From Bacillota bacterium (lineage in GTDB: Bacteria; Bacillota; Clostridia; Acetivibrionales; DSM-27016): a stretch of 64,000 nt of DNA. Under the pieces are notes generated by a model. The model ran no database searches, was not told where the DNA came from, and saw only the letters and a list, made by a program, of their open reading frames with translations. The stretch covers positions 1 to 64,000 of the forward strand of contig JAEWDM010000024.1 in assembly GCA_023390115.1 (NCBI GenBank), in the 5' to 3' direction. Below, piece by piece: positions 1-8,441 of this stretch. Positions within the stretch are counted from its first letter, which is position 1. Every line of letters starts with the position of its first letter. The position numbers and the translations under genes were made by a program.

Positions 1-7
1 GATAGAT

Positions 8-202
8 ATGGACTATATTTCAACACAGCAGGCCGCTGAAAAATGGGGTATTTCAAACAGGCGGGTTCAACAATTATGCGACCAGGGACGCATTACAGGG
101 GCGATTCGATTCAGCCGTGTTTGGGCTATTCCAAAGGATGCGCCAAAGCCAAAAGACCCGCGCTTGAAACAGCGCAAAGAGAACAACGGAGGTGCATTAT
201 GA
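8..202 (+). CDS. small helix-turn-helix DNA-binding protein
   Basis: A 64-residue protein. Its N-terminal half reads as a winged-helix/excisionase-like HTH (STQQAAEKWGISNRRVQQLC, then a basic wing and a WAIPKDA segment). The C-terminus is charged. Its stop overlaps the start of the response regulator gene as ATGA, so the two are translationally coupled. Proteins of this type often precede VanR/BceR-like regulators on clostridial mobile elements. The role (local regulator or accessory DNA-binding protein) is inferred. The gene may extend no further upstream, since ATG lies at base 8. Confidence 0.75.
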   Translation: MDYISTQQAAEKWGISNRRVQQLCDQGRITGAIRFSRVWAIPKDAPKPKDPRLKQRKENNGGAL

Positions 203-882
203 AAAGAAAGATTTTGATATTGGAAGATGACGAAAATTTAAGTCGCGGCATTGCGTTTACCTTTGAAAAGGATGGCTACGACGCAGTTACAGCAGGCAGC
301 ATTAAGGACGGAAAACGAATGCTGGAACAGCGTAAGATTGACCTAATCATACTGGATTTAGGATTACCGGACGGAAACGGGATGGACTTATGTAAAGAAA
401 TTCGGATACATTCAAAAGTTCCTATTATCATGCTGACGGCCTGTGATTTGGAAACAGACGAGGTATCCGGCCTGTTAGCCGGTGCGGACGATTATATTAC
501 CAAACCCTTTTCCCTGTCCATTCTCCGGGCAAGAGTGGAAGCCCTGCTGCGCCGCATGGAGGCAGAAAGCCGCCATATTATCCGTTCCGGCAAGTACAGG
601 CTGGACACAAACCTTTGCAAACTTTTCCGGGAGGATGAAGAAATACCCATCAGCGCAACGGAATATAAGCTGCTCTATTTTCTGATGACAAACGCCGGGC
701 AAGTGCTTTCGAAGGAACAGATACTATCCTCTCTGTGGGACAACGAGGGGAATTTTGTGGATGAAAACACCTTGCCAGTCAATATCAGCCGCTTACGCGC
801 AAAGCTGGAGGACGATCCCAAAAATCCACAAATCATTAAAACTATTCACGGAATCGGCTATATATGGAACGGGGGTGTGTAG
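199..882 (+). CDS. OmpR/PhoB-family response regulator
   Basis: A 227-residue two-domain regulator. The receiver domain (residues about 1-120) has the acidic pocket EDD at 9-11, the phospho-acceptor Asp53 in LIILDLGLPDG and the conserved Lys in ITKPF. A winged-helix effector domain (about 130-225) ends in HGIGYIW. I chose the ATG at 199 because it has a GGAGGTG ribosome-binding site and overlaps the preceding stop. An open frame continues upstream but has no such signal. It is followed by a histidine kinase gene and an ABC transporter, so it probably activates that transporter in response to a cell-envelope-active compound (inference from BceR/VanR-like systems). Confidence 0.92.
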   Translation: MKRKILILEDDENLSRGIAFTFEKDGYDAVTAGSIKDGKRMLEQRKIDLIILDLGLPDGNGMDLCKEIRIHSKVPIIMLTACDLETDEVSGLLAGADDYITKPFSLSILRARVEALLRRMEAESRHIIRSGKYRLDTNLCKLFREDEEIPISATEYKLLYFLMTNAGQVLSKEQILSSLWDNEGNFVDENTLPVNISRLRAKLEDDPKNPQIIKTIHGIGYIWNGGV

Positions 883-884
883 AG

Positions 885-1802
885 ATGGCGCTTGCGGTTA
901 CGATTATCATAGCCATTGCTTTATGCTTCCTGACTGTCCTACTCAGCTATCGCTATGTAAGAAAAACCTTTGATTCGATTGATCAGGTTTTGGACAGCGT
1001 ATTAGCCAGAAATACAGAGCTTCCATTTGAAGCGGCGGCGGACAACAGGCTTTCCAAGCTGACACATAAAGCCGTTAAAATCATTCAGATGAACACAATG
1101 GATATTTCCCAAACCAAGCAGGAGAAAGAAATCATCCAAAGCTTTATTTCGGATATGTCCCATCAGATGAAAACGCCCCTATCCGGTGTCGCCATGTATA
1201 CCGACCTGCTGCTGGAAGGACGTATTACCGAAGCCGAGCGGCAGGAATTTTTATCGCGTGTCAAAACCGGAACGGAAGAATTGCAATGGATGATGGACAG
1301 CCTTGTAAAAATGTCAAGGCTGGAGGTGGGAGCCATCGAATTGTCCCCTGTTCCCACGGGCATCAAACAAACTATTTCCGACAGCATCAGCGCCGTATAC
1401 GGCGCGGCGGCCAAGAAGAACATTTCTATTCAAACGGCATACTTCGAGGATATTCCGTTGTTGCATGACCGAAAATGGACAAGCGAGGCAATCACAAATA
1501 TTTTGGAAAATGCGGTCAAATATTCCCCATCGGGCGGAGAAATCAATCTATCCGTGGAAACCTTGCCCATCTATACAAAAATCAGTGTTACCGATTATGG
1601 TATCGGAATTGCTCAAGACGAGTGGAACTCTATTTTTAAGCGGTTTTATAGGGGCCGGAATGCAAAAGGTGTTGACGGGGCCGGATTAGGACTTTATTTG
1701 GCATCACTGATATTTCAAAAACAGGGCGGATATATCCTTGTAGATTCCAAGCCGGGGAAATATACGACATTCTCAATGTTCTTACAGAACTGTAAGAAAT
1801 AA
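885..1802 (+). CDS. sensor histidine kinase, one N-terminal membrane helix
   Basis: About 305 residues. A single hydrophobic helix lies at residues about 1-22 with almost no extracellular part, followed by a linker, the H-box SDMSHQMKTPLSG, the N-box EAITNILENAVKYSP and the G-box GAGLGLYLA. The ATG at 885 is two bases after the regulator stop. An in-frame ATG at 864 inside the regulator is also possible. Lack of a sensor domain is typical of intramembrane-sensing kinases that read the activity of a neighbouring ABC transporter, which fits the next two genes. The cognate partner is the regulator at 199-882. Confidence 0.9.
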   Translation: MALAVTIIIAIALCFLTVLLSYRYVRKTFDSIDQVLDSVLARNTELPFEAAADNRLSKLTHKAVKIIQMNTMDISQTKQEKEIIQSFISDMSHQMKTPLSGVAMYTDLLLEGRITEAERQEFLSRVKTGTEELQWMMDSLVKMSRLEVGAIELSPVPTGIKQTISDSISAVYGAAAKKNISIQTAYFEDIPLLHDRKWTSEAITNILENAVKYSPSGGEINLSVETLPIYTKISVTDYGIGIAQDEWNSIFKRFYRGRNAKGVDGAGLGLYLASLIFQKQGGYILVDSKPGKYTTFSMFLQNCKK

Positions 1803-1873
1803 ATCCGATTCTGTTAGGAGCCTGTAAGAATTGCGGTTTATGATGATGGTATCAGGACAAGGAGGTATATAGC

Positions 1874-2551
1874 ATGTCGGTTTTGAAAACAGAAGCCTTA
1901 AAAAAATATTATGGAAAAGACCCAAACACCGTCAAGGCATTAGACGGCGTTGATTTGGCAATACAGGAGGGCGAATTTGTCGCCGTTGTTGGTACGTCAG
2001 GCTCGGGGAAAAGCACGCTCCTGCATATGCTGGGAGGTTTGGATACGCCAACGAGCGGTAAAGTAATTGTCGGTGGCAGGGATATTTCGGGAATGACGGA
2101 TGAACAGCTTACCATCTTCCGGCGCAGGAATGTAGGCTTTGTATTCCAGAATTATAACCTTGTGCCCATTCTGAATGTTTATGAAAACATTGTTCTGCCG
2201 ATTGAGTTGGACGGAAATGCTGTGGACGAAAGCTTTGTGAAGAATATTATTGACACCTTGGGCTTATCGGAGAAGAAAAACAATTTGCCGAACAATCTTT
2301 CCGGTGGGCAGCAGCAGCGCGTTGCCATCGCCCGCGCTCTGGCGGCAAAGCCATCCATTCTGCTTGCGGACGAGCCAACCGGAAATCTGGACAGCAAAAC
2401 CAGTCAGGATGTTTTAGGAATTTTAAAGGTGACTTCGACTAAATTCCATCAGACAATGGTGATGATTACCCATAACGAGCAGATCGCCCAGCTTGCAGAT
2501 CGAGTGATTCGGATTGAGGACGGCAGGATCGCCGCTACGGAAGGGCGGTGA
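1874..2551 (+). CDS. ABC transporter ATP-binding protein (antimicrobial peptide / MacB-type)
   Basis: 225 residues with all ATPase motifs: Walker A GTSGSGKST, Q-loop VFQNYNLVP, signature LSGGQQQR, Walker B ILLADEPTGNLDS and the switch His in MITHNEQ. Length and the LADEPTGNLDS form are typical of LolD/MacB/BceA ATPases that pair with FtsX-type permeases. RBS is AAGGAGG. The downstream permease starts five bases after its stop, so the two form one transporter. A decayed paralogue of this gene lies at 20188. Confidence 0.93.
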   Translation: MSVLKTEALKKYYGKDPNTVKALDGVDLAIQEGEFVAVVGTSGSGKSTLLHMLGGLDTPTSGKVIVGGRDISGMTDEQLTIFRRRNVGFVFQNYNLVPILNVYENIVLPIELDGNAVDESFVKNIIDTLGLSEKKNNLPNNLSGGQQQRVAIARALAAKPSILLADEPTGNLDSKTSQDVLGILKVTSTKFHQTMVMITHNEQIAQLADRVIRIEDGRIAATEGR

Positions 2552-2555
2552 CGGT

Positions 2556-5111
2556 ATGAGGAATAACAATCGAGCTATCGTAAGAAGGCTAGCGAAACAA
2601 AGCTTTCTGGCGAATAAAAGCCGGAATATCTTTGCGTTGATTGCGGTTGTGTTGACCACTGTTCTAATTACGGCGGTGTTCACCATCGGCATCAGCCTCT
2701 CCGATGGTATGCAGCAAATGCAGATACACGCCTACGGGCGCAGTACGGAGGTAGATTTTCAATACCTTACCCAAGATGAAGCGCAGCGTGTGGCCGAGCA
2801 TCCGCTAATTGAGGAGTACGGCCTGTCAAGGCTGATAGCTGGAACCAGCGAGGGCATATTCCAGCAGACGCCTTGTGAGATTTATACGGCAGATGAAAAA
2901 TTTACTGAGTTCACCTTTAGCAAGCCAACAACGGGCAGAATGCCCGAAAAGGAAAATGAAATTGCTCTTATGAGCTGGATTTTAGATGCGATGGACTTGC
3001 CGAGAGAATTAGGTCAATCGGTACATCTGGACTTTGAAGTGGACGGAACACCTTATAGCATGAACTTCACTGTTTGCGGATTTTGGGACAGTGATGTAAA
3101 CCTCAAACCCTACGGCAGAGCATATTTTTCCGAAACGCTGGCGAACAAGTTACTGGCAGGCGTAGACCCGGCGGAAACACGCATGGGCGCAGGTTATTAT
3201 GGCGTAACTAAACTAACTGCCAATATAGACGGCAAGCTGTCCAATGTTGAAGAGAATGTCGATACCATCTTGCAGGATACCGGAATTGATGCCGAGGCTG
3301 CGGGCATTCTCTTTAACGACGCTTACGACCGGGCGAACGCGGACGGTGGAATCATCGCGGCAATGGCATTGATTATCGCGATTATATTAATAAGCGGCTA
3401 TCTCCTTATTTACAACATCTTTTATATTTCAGTCATGCGTGACGTGCGGTTTTACGGCCTGCTGAAAACCATCGGCACGACGCAAAAACAACTTGGACGC
3501 GTCGTCAATTTTCAGGCGCTTTTGCTCTGTGCGATTGGAATCCCTGTGGGGCTGCTTTTGGGCTATCTGCTGGGCATCGTACTGATTCCTGTGCTGCTCA
3601 GCTTTATTAATATCGACTATATTGCTACGCCTCCCAATCCGTGGATATTCTTACTTGGAGCTGTGATTGCGCTGGTTACGGTACTGGTCAGTTGTTATGG
3701 CCCTGCAAAAAAGGCGGGAAAAGTCAGTCCTGTGGAGGCGGTGCGTTTTACCAATGTTGCCGTCAGTCCCTCAAAAAAAGTAAAGCGCGGGGGCGGCGGT
3801 GCGAAAATACACCGTATGGCATGGTCGAATGTCTTTCGCAGCAGAAAAAAGGCGGTGCTTGTTATTGCGTCCCTATCTGTCGGGCTGATTCTGTTTAATG
3901 TCGTCTATACCTATGTAAACAGCTACGATGTCAATAAGTTTCTGCAATCTTACATCAATGGTGATTTCCTGATTGCCGACACGGATTATTTGGGTCGTTC
4001 CAAATCATATACACCAAGCTATACATTAAAAGAGGATTTGCTGTCAGAGGTGAAAGAGCTTGAAGGTGTGCAGGAAATTGTCAAAGTCTATTATGAAGTC
4101 GGATTAGCTCCCATAGAGGGCGATCTTCTCGATAACATTGATAATTCCAGGCGCAGAAATATTTCAAATGAGGATTCCTCTCTTACAGAGCAGGATATTG
4201 AGAAAATCATCAAAGAACAGGATTCGGCCACCATATATGGCGGGTTCATAGATACGCAGATTTACGGCTTTGACAGCTATTGGCTGGATAAGCTGGAGGA
4301 AAACATGATCGAAGGAAGCTTTGACCGCGAAAAGTTTTTGTCCGGGGACTATTTGCTGCTTGGCTTTGATGGGAATGGCATGTTAAAGGTAGGTGATACC
4401 GTTACCTTGCCTTTGGGTGGTAAGGATGGCGAAGCACGCAGCTATGAGGTCATGGGACAGGTGGATTTTCATGCGCTCAATTCTTTAAGCGCTCGTTTTT
4501 ACTCTATGCCCGGCCTTTCCGTTTATCTGCCGTCGTCCGAGTTTGAAAGCCTCGCCAATCCCGATATTATGTCTGCTACGGTTATAGCAGACGAAGCTTA
4601 CGTTGACGACCTCCAAACAGAGATCGGAGCGCTGCTCGCCAATAATCCCGAGGTGGATTTTCGCTCCCGCGCCGACTATATTGCGGAGATGAAAACCGAT
4701 AACCAACAGTTTGCGCTCATTGGCTTTACGCTGTGCGTCGTGATTCTTCTGATCGGTATCCTGAATTTCGTCAACACCACTATGACCAACATTTTTTCCC
4801 GCAAACAGGAGCTTGCCATGCTCCAGAGCGTGGGCATGACCGCCAAACAAGGCAAAAAGATGCTTGTACTGGAAAGCATATACTATATGGCGATGGCGCT
4901 GCTTGTCTTTGTAACGGTTGGCTATGGGATCAGCTACTTTGCTGTCAACGCTGTAACGCAGGGCAGCGCCGCATATACCTATCAATTCAGTTTTGTGCCT
5001 CTTGCCATCTGCTTCCCGGTATTACTGATCTTGGCCTGCGTATTACCAATTCGTATGTATCAAAGCATCTCAAGGGATAGCGTAGTGCAGCGGTTACGGG
5101 AAAACGAATAG
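2556..5111 (+). CDS. FtsX-domain ABC transporter permease
   Basis: About 851 residues. The N-terminal membrane helix (IFALIAVVLTTVLITAVF) is followed by an extracytoplasmic domain, then a first FtsX domain with about three helices around residues 280-400, ending in the cytoplasmic motif AGKVSPVEAVR. A fourth block of helices, a second large extracellular domain (about 460-710) and a C-terminal FtsX domain ending VQRLRENE follow. The ATG at 2556 was chosen over an in-frame ATG at 2514 because the latter lies inside the ATPase gene. With the kinase, regulator and ATPase it forms a resistance/sensing module. The exported or sensed compound cannot be told. Confidence 0.9.
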   Translation: MRNNNRAIVRRLAKQSFLANKSRNIFALIAVVLTTVLITAVFTIGISLSDGMQQMQIHAYGRSTEVDFQYLTQDEAQRVAEHPLIEEYGLSRLIAGTSEGIFQQTPCEIYTADEKFTEFTFSKPTTGRMPEKENEIALMSWILDAMDLPRELGQSVHLDFEVDGTPYSMNFTVCGFWDSDVNLKPYGRAYFSETLANKLLAGVDPAETRMGAGYYGVTKLTANIDGKLSNVEENVDTILQDTGIDAEAAGILFNDAYDRANADGGIIAAMALIIAIILISGYLLIYNIFYISVMRDVRFYGLLKTIGTTQKQLGRVVNFQALLLCAIGIPVGLLLGYLLGIVLIPVLLSFINIDYIATPPNPWIFLLGAVIALVTVLVSCYGPAKKAGKVSPVEAVRFTNVAVSPSKKVKRGGGGAKIHRMAWSNVFRSRKKAVLVIASLSVGLILFNVVYTYVNSYDVNKFLQSYINGDFLIADTDYLGRSKSYTPSYTLKEDLLSEVKELEGVQEIVKVYYEVGLAPIEGDLLDNIDNSRRRNISNEDSSLTEQDIEKIIKEQDSATIYGGFIDTQIYGFDSYWLDKLEENMIEGSFDREKFLSGDYLLLGFDGNGMLKVGDTVTLPLGGKDGEARSYEVMGQVDFHALNSLSARFYSMPGLSVYLPSSEFESLANPDIMSATVIADEAYVDDLQTEIGALLANNPEVDFRSRADYIAEMKTDNQQFALIGFTLCVVILLIGILNFVNTTMTNIFSRKQELAMLQSVGMTAKQGKKMLVLESIYYMAMALLVFVTVGYGISYFAVNAVTQGSAAYTYQFSFVPLAICFPVLLILACVLPIRMYQSISRDSVVQRLRENE

Positions 5112-5342
5112 AATAATCAGTTAAATATATCAATATCGGCCGATAGATTTATAACCATTGATATATATACGGTTCGTAACTACTCTGCTGTTGACGCAGA
5201 AGGAAATGGGAAACTCACAGGCGTTAACCAAAGCGGTATTTTAAGCATGATGGCGGCCGACTATGAAATGGAGCAGAAGGAGGGCGGCTGGCGGTTGGTC
5301 GGTGTGTACTACAGAACGGCCCCCCCCTGTCCCAGCCGATGA
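5112..5342 (+). pseudogene. C-terminal remnant of an unknown protein
   Basis: Directly after the permease stop, in the same frame, about 75 codons are open without a start (readable segments ADRFITIDIYTVRN, LTGVNQSGILSMM, GGWRLVGVYY) and end at 5342. Composition is protein-like but there is no start codon context. The frame dies in a run of seven C residues next to the start of the following fragment. It looks like the 3' end of a gene, perhaps a secreted conjugation-element protein, left by a deletion. The family is not recognised. Confidence 0.4.
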
Positions 5343-5722
5343 ATTTTGTAATCCACGACTTCGGATATATGGCAGACCCGAAGGCGGCGCTAGAGAACAT
5401 CCATATGCTACTTTTGGTTTGCGGCACGAAACCCTACGAAATCAGGCGTTCTATGCGTTTGCTGAAGCAGTTGGAAACAAACGACGCCTATATTCTGTGC
5501 CCATTCACCCATGAAAGTGTAAGAAACGATTATGCGAATATTTTTCAAAGCGATTTCCACACGGTACTGTTTTTAGAATACCAGCCTGAGCTTACAGATG
5601 GTATGAGCAATGCGAAGTCCTATAAGGCGATGGTGACAAAATATATTGCGAGGGGTAGCCATGGTGTAAGGGAAAGGTTAACGTATTTTCCCCAAATGCA
5701 ACTATGCGATACAAGGAAATAG
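5339..5722 (+). pseudogene. C-terminal fragment of a P-loop ATPase-like protein
   Basis: 127 codons from an ATG without a good ribosome-binding site. The segment begins with MNFVIHDFGYM, which resembles a Walker B strand (hydrophobic run then D-x-G) of MinD/ParA/CpaE-type ATPases. It continues with a plausible Rossmann-like second half (LLLVCGTKPYEIRRS, NDAYILCPF). The N-terminal P-loop half is missing, and the open frame can be followed upstream of the ATG into the junction. Probably a truncated accessory ATPase of an integrative element. Assignment is tentative. Confidence 0.4.
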
Positions 5723-5851
5723 GTGTCAGCATGAAAGTAGATGTAGTTAAATACTAAGATATTTTGTCATGGTCTATATTAGTCAGGGTAGTATCCTCTT
5801 AACGCATTATTTCCATCAATTGTTATTGATAAAATTATGTTGATTTTAGCC

Positions 5852-5881
5852 TTGACTTTTTTGGAATTATTGCTATATAAT
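5852..5881 (+). promoter_or_regulatory. sigma-A promoter of the leader peptide / phosphotransferase transcript
   Basis: TTGACT at 5852-5857 and TATAAT at 5876-5881 with an 18-base spacer, followed 20 bases later by the GGAGGTGAG ribosome-binding site of the leader peptide. Confidence 0.75.
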
Positions 5882-5914
5882 AAAATAAAATTTTGAATGG
5901 AGGTGAGTAATATT

Positions 5915-5980
5915 ATGAAAACTATTTTATGCATGAAAAGCCGAAACAATATTGCTCACTTAATAAATATGGCGAAATAG
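5915..5980 (+). CDS. 21-residue leader peptide of an attenuator
   Basis: ATG at 5915 follows a near-perfect ribosome-binding site (GGAGGTGAG at 5899-5907). The peptide starts MKTILCMKSRN and ends at TAG 5978-5980, whose last bases begin the left arm of the downstream hairpin. This arrangement is typical of leader peptides on which antibiotic-stalled ribosomes change RNA folding ahead of resistance genes. No family membership is claimed. The function is inferred from layout. Confidence 0.65.
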   Translation: MKTILCMKSRNNIAHLINMAK

Positions 5981-6047
5981 CACTTCTGTTTATTATTTCA
6001 GCAATAAATTTTTGCGCTTCTGTTTTTCAGAAGTGCTTTTTATTTTG
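5979..6047 (+). promoter_or_regulatory. attenuator: two mutually exclusive hairpins before the APH gene
   Basis: AGCACTTCTG (5979-5988) is a perfect complement of CAGAAGTGCT (6028-6037). The nearer GCGCTTCTG (6014-6022) pairs with the same right arm across a TTTTT loop. The right arm is followed by a T-rich run, so the short hairpin is a rho-independent terminator. ATTGCT (5951-5956) inside the leader peptide can also pair with AGCAAT (6000-6005). Ribosome stalling on the leader would decide which arm pairs. The layout is seen in the sequence; the mechanism is inference. Confidence 0.65.
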
Positions 6048-6060
6048 AAAGGATAAACAC

Positions 6061-7038
6061 ATGCTTAAATTAAAACATTTGAATGAGAATTTTGAACTGG
6101 TAAAAGAAATCTTGAAGAGGTATTGGGAACATGACACCGTCGGGTTGGATGATATGCTGGGTTTTTATCGGATATCCTCCAATGCAATCTATCCCTATCG
6201 CTGCCAAGGGGATGTATGTTTTCTTCGTCTTGCGCCTGTTGAAGAAAAACTGAAGAAAAATCTATACGGCGAAATGGAGTTCATCCAGTATCTGTCAAAG
6301 AACAACTATCCCGCATTGAGACCCATCTCAAGTAAATCTGGAGATATGTGCTTGGATTTACATACACCGTGGGGGCGCTATTATGTCACGTCTTTTAGTT
6401 GCGTAAAAGGAATACAAATTGCAAAGACAGATAAATCCAGTGATATCATGTACGCTTACGGAAAGGCACTGGGAAGGCTTCATACATTGTCATCCGCATA
6501 TCGTCCGAACGTAAAAAAATGGGATCATGCCGAAGTTTTAGAGTGGATCCATGCCACGCTTTCTGAATACGAAGCCCCAAAATGTATTTTTACAGAATGG
6601 AGGCAAATCAAAGCATCGTTTGATAATTTGTCAATTCACACGGACAATTACGGACTCATCCACTACGATTTTGAGTTTGACAATGTATTTTACGATAAGA
6701 ATGCGAATTTCTGTTCCGTAATAGATTTTGACGATGGGATGTACCACTGGTATGCTATGGATATTGCTCAGGTTTTCGATTGTATAGAGGAAGAATTGAG
6801 CAACAGTATGATCGAAGAAGCAAAAACAGAATTCCTAAAAGGATATCGTTCAGAACATTGCCTGACCGAGGAAATGCAAGCGTCTTATTCGCTTATGCGG
6901 CGTTTTGCAAATCTATACGGTTACGCAAGGTTGATTCGTTGCGTTGCAGACCAATTTGATGTTGAGCCTGACTGGATGTCAGAGCTCAGAATTCAGCTGA
7001 AAAGCGAAATGCACAATAAAGAAGCTAAAATGAATTGA
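6061..7038 (+). CDS. APH-family phosphotransferase (aminoglycoside/macrolide-type kinase fold)
   Basis: 325 residues. The catalytic loop is HYDFEFDN (H-x-D-x4-N, around residue 200) and the metal-binding VIDFDDG follows about 20 residues later, both hallmarks of the APH/choline kinase superfamily. The N-lobe carries the expected beta-rich nucleotide domain. RBS is AAAGG. Preceded by a promoter, leader peptide and attenuator, and followed by a strong terminator, so it is a single-gene inducible unit. That control suggests a resistance role, but the substrate (antibiotic or metabolite) cannot be read from the sequence. Confidence 0.85.
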   Translation: MLKLKHLNENFELVKEILKRYWEHDTVGLDDMLGFYRISSNAIYPYRCQGDVCFLRLAPVEEKLKKNLYGEMEFIQYLSKNNYPALRPISSKSGDMCLDLHTPWGRYYVTSFSCVKGIQIAKTDKSSDIMYAYGKALGRLHTLSSAYRPNVKKWDHAEVLEWIHATLSEYEAPKCIFTEWRQIKASFDNLSIHTDNYGLIHYDFEFDNVFYDKNANFCSVIDFDDGMYHWYAMDIAQVFDCIEEELSNSMIEEAKTEFLKGYRSEHCLTEEMQASYSLMRRFANLYGYARLIRCVADQFDVEPDWMSELRIQLKSEMHNKEAKMN

Positions 7039-7043
7039 TAAAT

Positions 7044-7088
7044 AAAAGTAAGCCTGCGGATTTTATCAATCCGCAGGCTTGCTTTTAT
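7044..7088 (+). terminator. rho-independent terminator after the APH gene
   Basis: AAGCCTGCGGAT (7050-7061) pairs with ATCCGCAGGCTT (7069-7080), flanked by AAAAG and CTTTT. It is nearly symmetrical and could act in both directions. Confidence 0.85.
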
Positions 7089-7422
7089 TATAGATACACA
7101 AATTGTAAAATAAATTGCTGCAAAAGGGAAAAAGAAGGAACCTCCTCCTTCAGAATCAGTTCCATTGAATTTAAGTCAGGAACAAACGTTGATGTGACCA
7201 TAGAAAAAATTTTATTGCACCATAAATATATTATAAATAGTGGTTAAGATATTTGCTAGGATGCAGGGACGTGTTACAGAATTATATTTCGTATATCTTG
7301 CTTTCTATAACGGATCTATTTTTGATAAAGCAATCATAGGTTGCATATATTCAACTACAGGTTTATTTATTTTATTACATAATTAGGATAAAATTAGTGC
7401 AAATACATTATTGGAGGTTCAA
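7089..7422. other. AT-rich intergenic stretch
   Basis: About 330 bases with no convincing gene. A possible reading frame that enters from the preceding terminator hairpin is not supported. The last 40 bases hold the leader and the GGAGG ribosome-binding site of the XRE gene. Confidence 0.5.
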
Positions 7423-8091
7423 ATGATCTTTTCTGAAAAACTCGCTCTTATTCGTAGGAGTAAAGGACATACACAAGAACAGTTAGCTGAACAGTTAGGT
7501 GTTTCCAGACAAGCTGTTGCAAAGTGGGAAACCGGACAATCATATCCAGACATCAATAACTTGATTCAAATAAGTGAACAATTTCATGTCACGGTAGATT
7601 ATTTAGTAAAAGATGATGCATGTCAAAAAAAGCCAGATATTTTATGTTCGGAACAAATTGCTATTATAGATTTCCTTATAAATGCTAAAAAGAGAACTTA
7701 TGCTGGCAAAGGTCCGGAATCAAAGAGTATACGTCCATGCTCACACGATTTGGAATATAGAGAAGGTGAATTGCTCTATATAGATACTTTTTATGGTGGA
7801 GAAGCTTTCTCGGGCGAAGAAGTCGTGTGGGTCAAAAACACTCCGGTATATGCCATGAATTACTGCGGAAGAGTCATAGGTGACAATTTTAGCGGTGACT
7901 TTTTAAAAACGGCATTATTATCTGTTCCACGTGATATGCCCTATCGTGGGCCTAGTATTTTCGAAGAACAAGGCTTTGTTTATCAATGTAAAGCAAGTGG
8001 CAATATGGCATGGTTTCAAGGGTATGAAGACATTTGTTATGAAAATAGTAGAATATATGAGTGCTATTTTCACGGAGGCATAATACGATGA
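7423..8091 (+). CDS. XRE-family regulator with C-terminal DUF5680-type domain
   Basis: 222 residues. The HTH_3 domain occupies residues about 1-65 (LALIRRSKGHTQEQLAEQLG, then VSRQAVAKWETGQSYPD). The C-terminal domain (about 80-222) has the conserved aromatic/glycine pattern of DUF5680 (YIDTFYGGEAFSGEEVVW, PVYAMNYCG). ATG at 7423 has GGAGG six bases upstream. Such proteins are found singly in Bacillota genomes. The ligand is unknown. Confidence 0.85.
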   Translation: MIFSEKLALIRRSKGHTQEQLAEQLGVSRQAVAKWETGQSYPDINNLIQISEQFHVTVDYLVKDDACQKKPDILCSEQIAIIDFLINAKKRTYAGKGPESKSIRPCSHDLEYREGELLYIDTFYGGEAFSGEEVVWVKNTPVYAMNYCGRVIGDNFSGDFLKTALLSVPRDMPYRGPSIFEEQGFVYQCKASGNMAWFQGYEDICYENSRIYECYFHGGIIR

Positions 8092-8145
8092 AGTAATGCA
8101 GTTGCGCATGCTGGCCTTGCAAATACTCTACCCCATTCATGTGAA
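8090..8145 (+). pseudogene. short remnant of a TetR C-terminus
   Basis: Immediately after the XRE stop, the frame 8090-8143 reads MQLRMLALQILYPIHV. This matches MELRILALQILYPIQV near the C-terminus of the TetR protein encoded at 11280-11873. Homology ends after about 18 codons. No start or upstream part of the gene is present, so this is the scar of a lost tetR paralogue. Confidence 0.6.
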
Positions 8146-8375
8146 GAATCCAATCAATCTATTTTTTGCTAAGTCACATATCGTTATATCTAATGCCATT
8201 GGAACATACCCCCTCTAAACTTGCGGGTATGGCCAAAGGCTCTGTTATCATTTTTGGAAATTCGTTTCAATAGAGGTTTTAATTGTTACGAGAACCAATC
8301 TACGTGATAGTTCCTTCTGCGCGATATGGGTCGCAAGGTGGTACACTCTTTTTTTACAAAAGTTTGAAGGCCCTC

Positions 8376-8429
8376 TTGACAAACATACATGGTGTATGTT
8401 AATTTATTTACATGCACTGTGTATGTAAA
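8376..8429 (+). promoter_or_regulatory. promoter and two operator palindromes before tetR
   Basis: TTGACA at 8376-8381 is the -35 element. The -10 region (about 8395-8404) is poor. Two near-identical palindromes follow: AACATACA (8382-8389) with TGTATGTT (8393-8400), and TTTACATGCA (8407-8416) with TGTATGTAAA (8420-8429), each with a 3-base centre. They sit on the promoter spacer and at the start of transcription, so the TetR protein at 8442 probably represses its own gene. Confidence 0.7.
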
Positions 8430-8441
8430 GGAGTGAATGAC

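Noticed and set aside
7035..7247. Open frame of 70 codons overlapping the APH stop
   Set aside because: It reads through the strong terminator hairpin at 7044-7088 and has no coding-like composition or ribosome-binding site.
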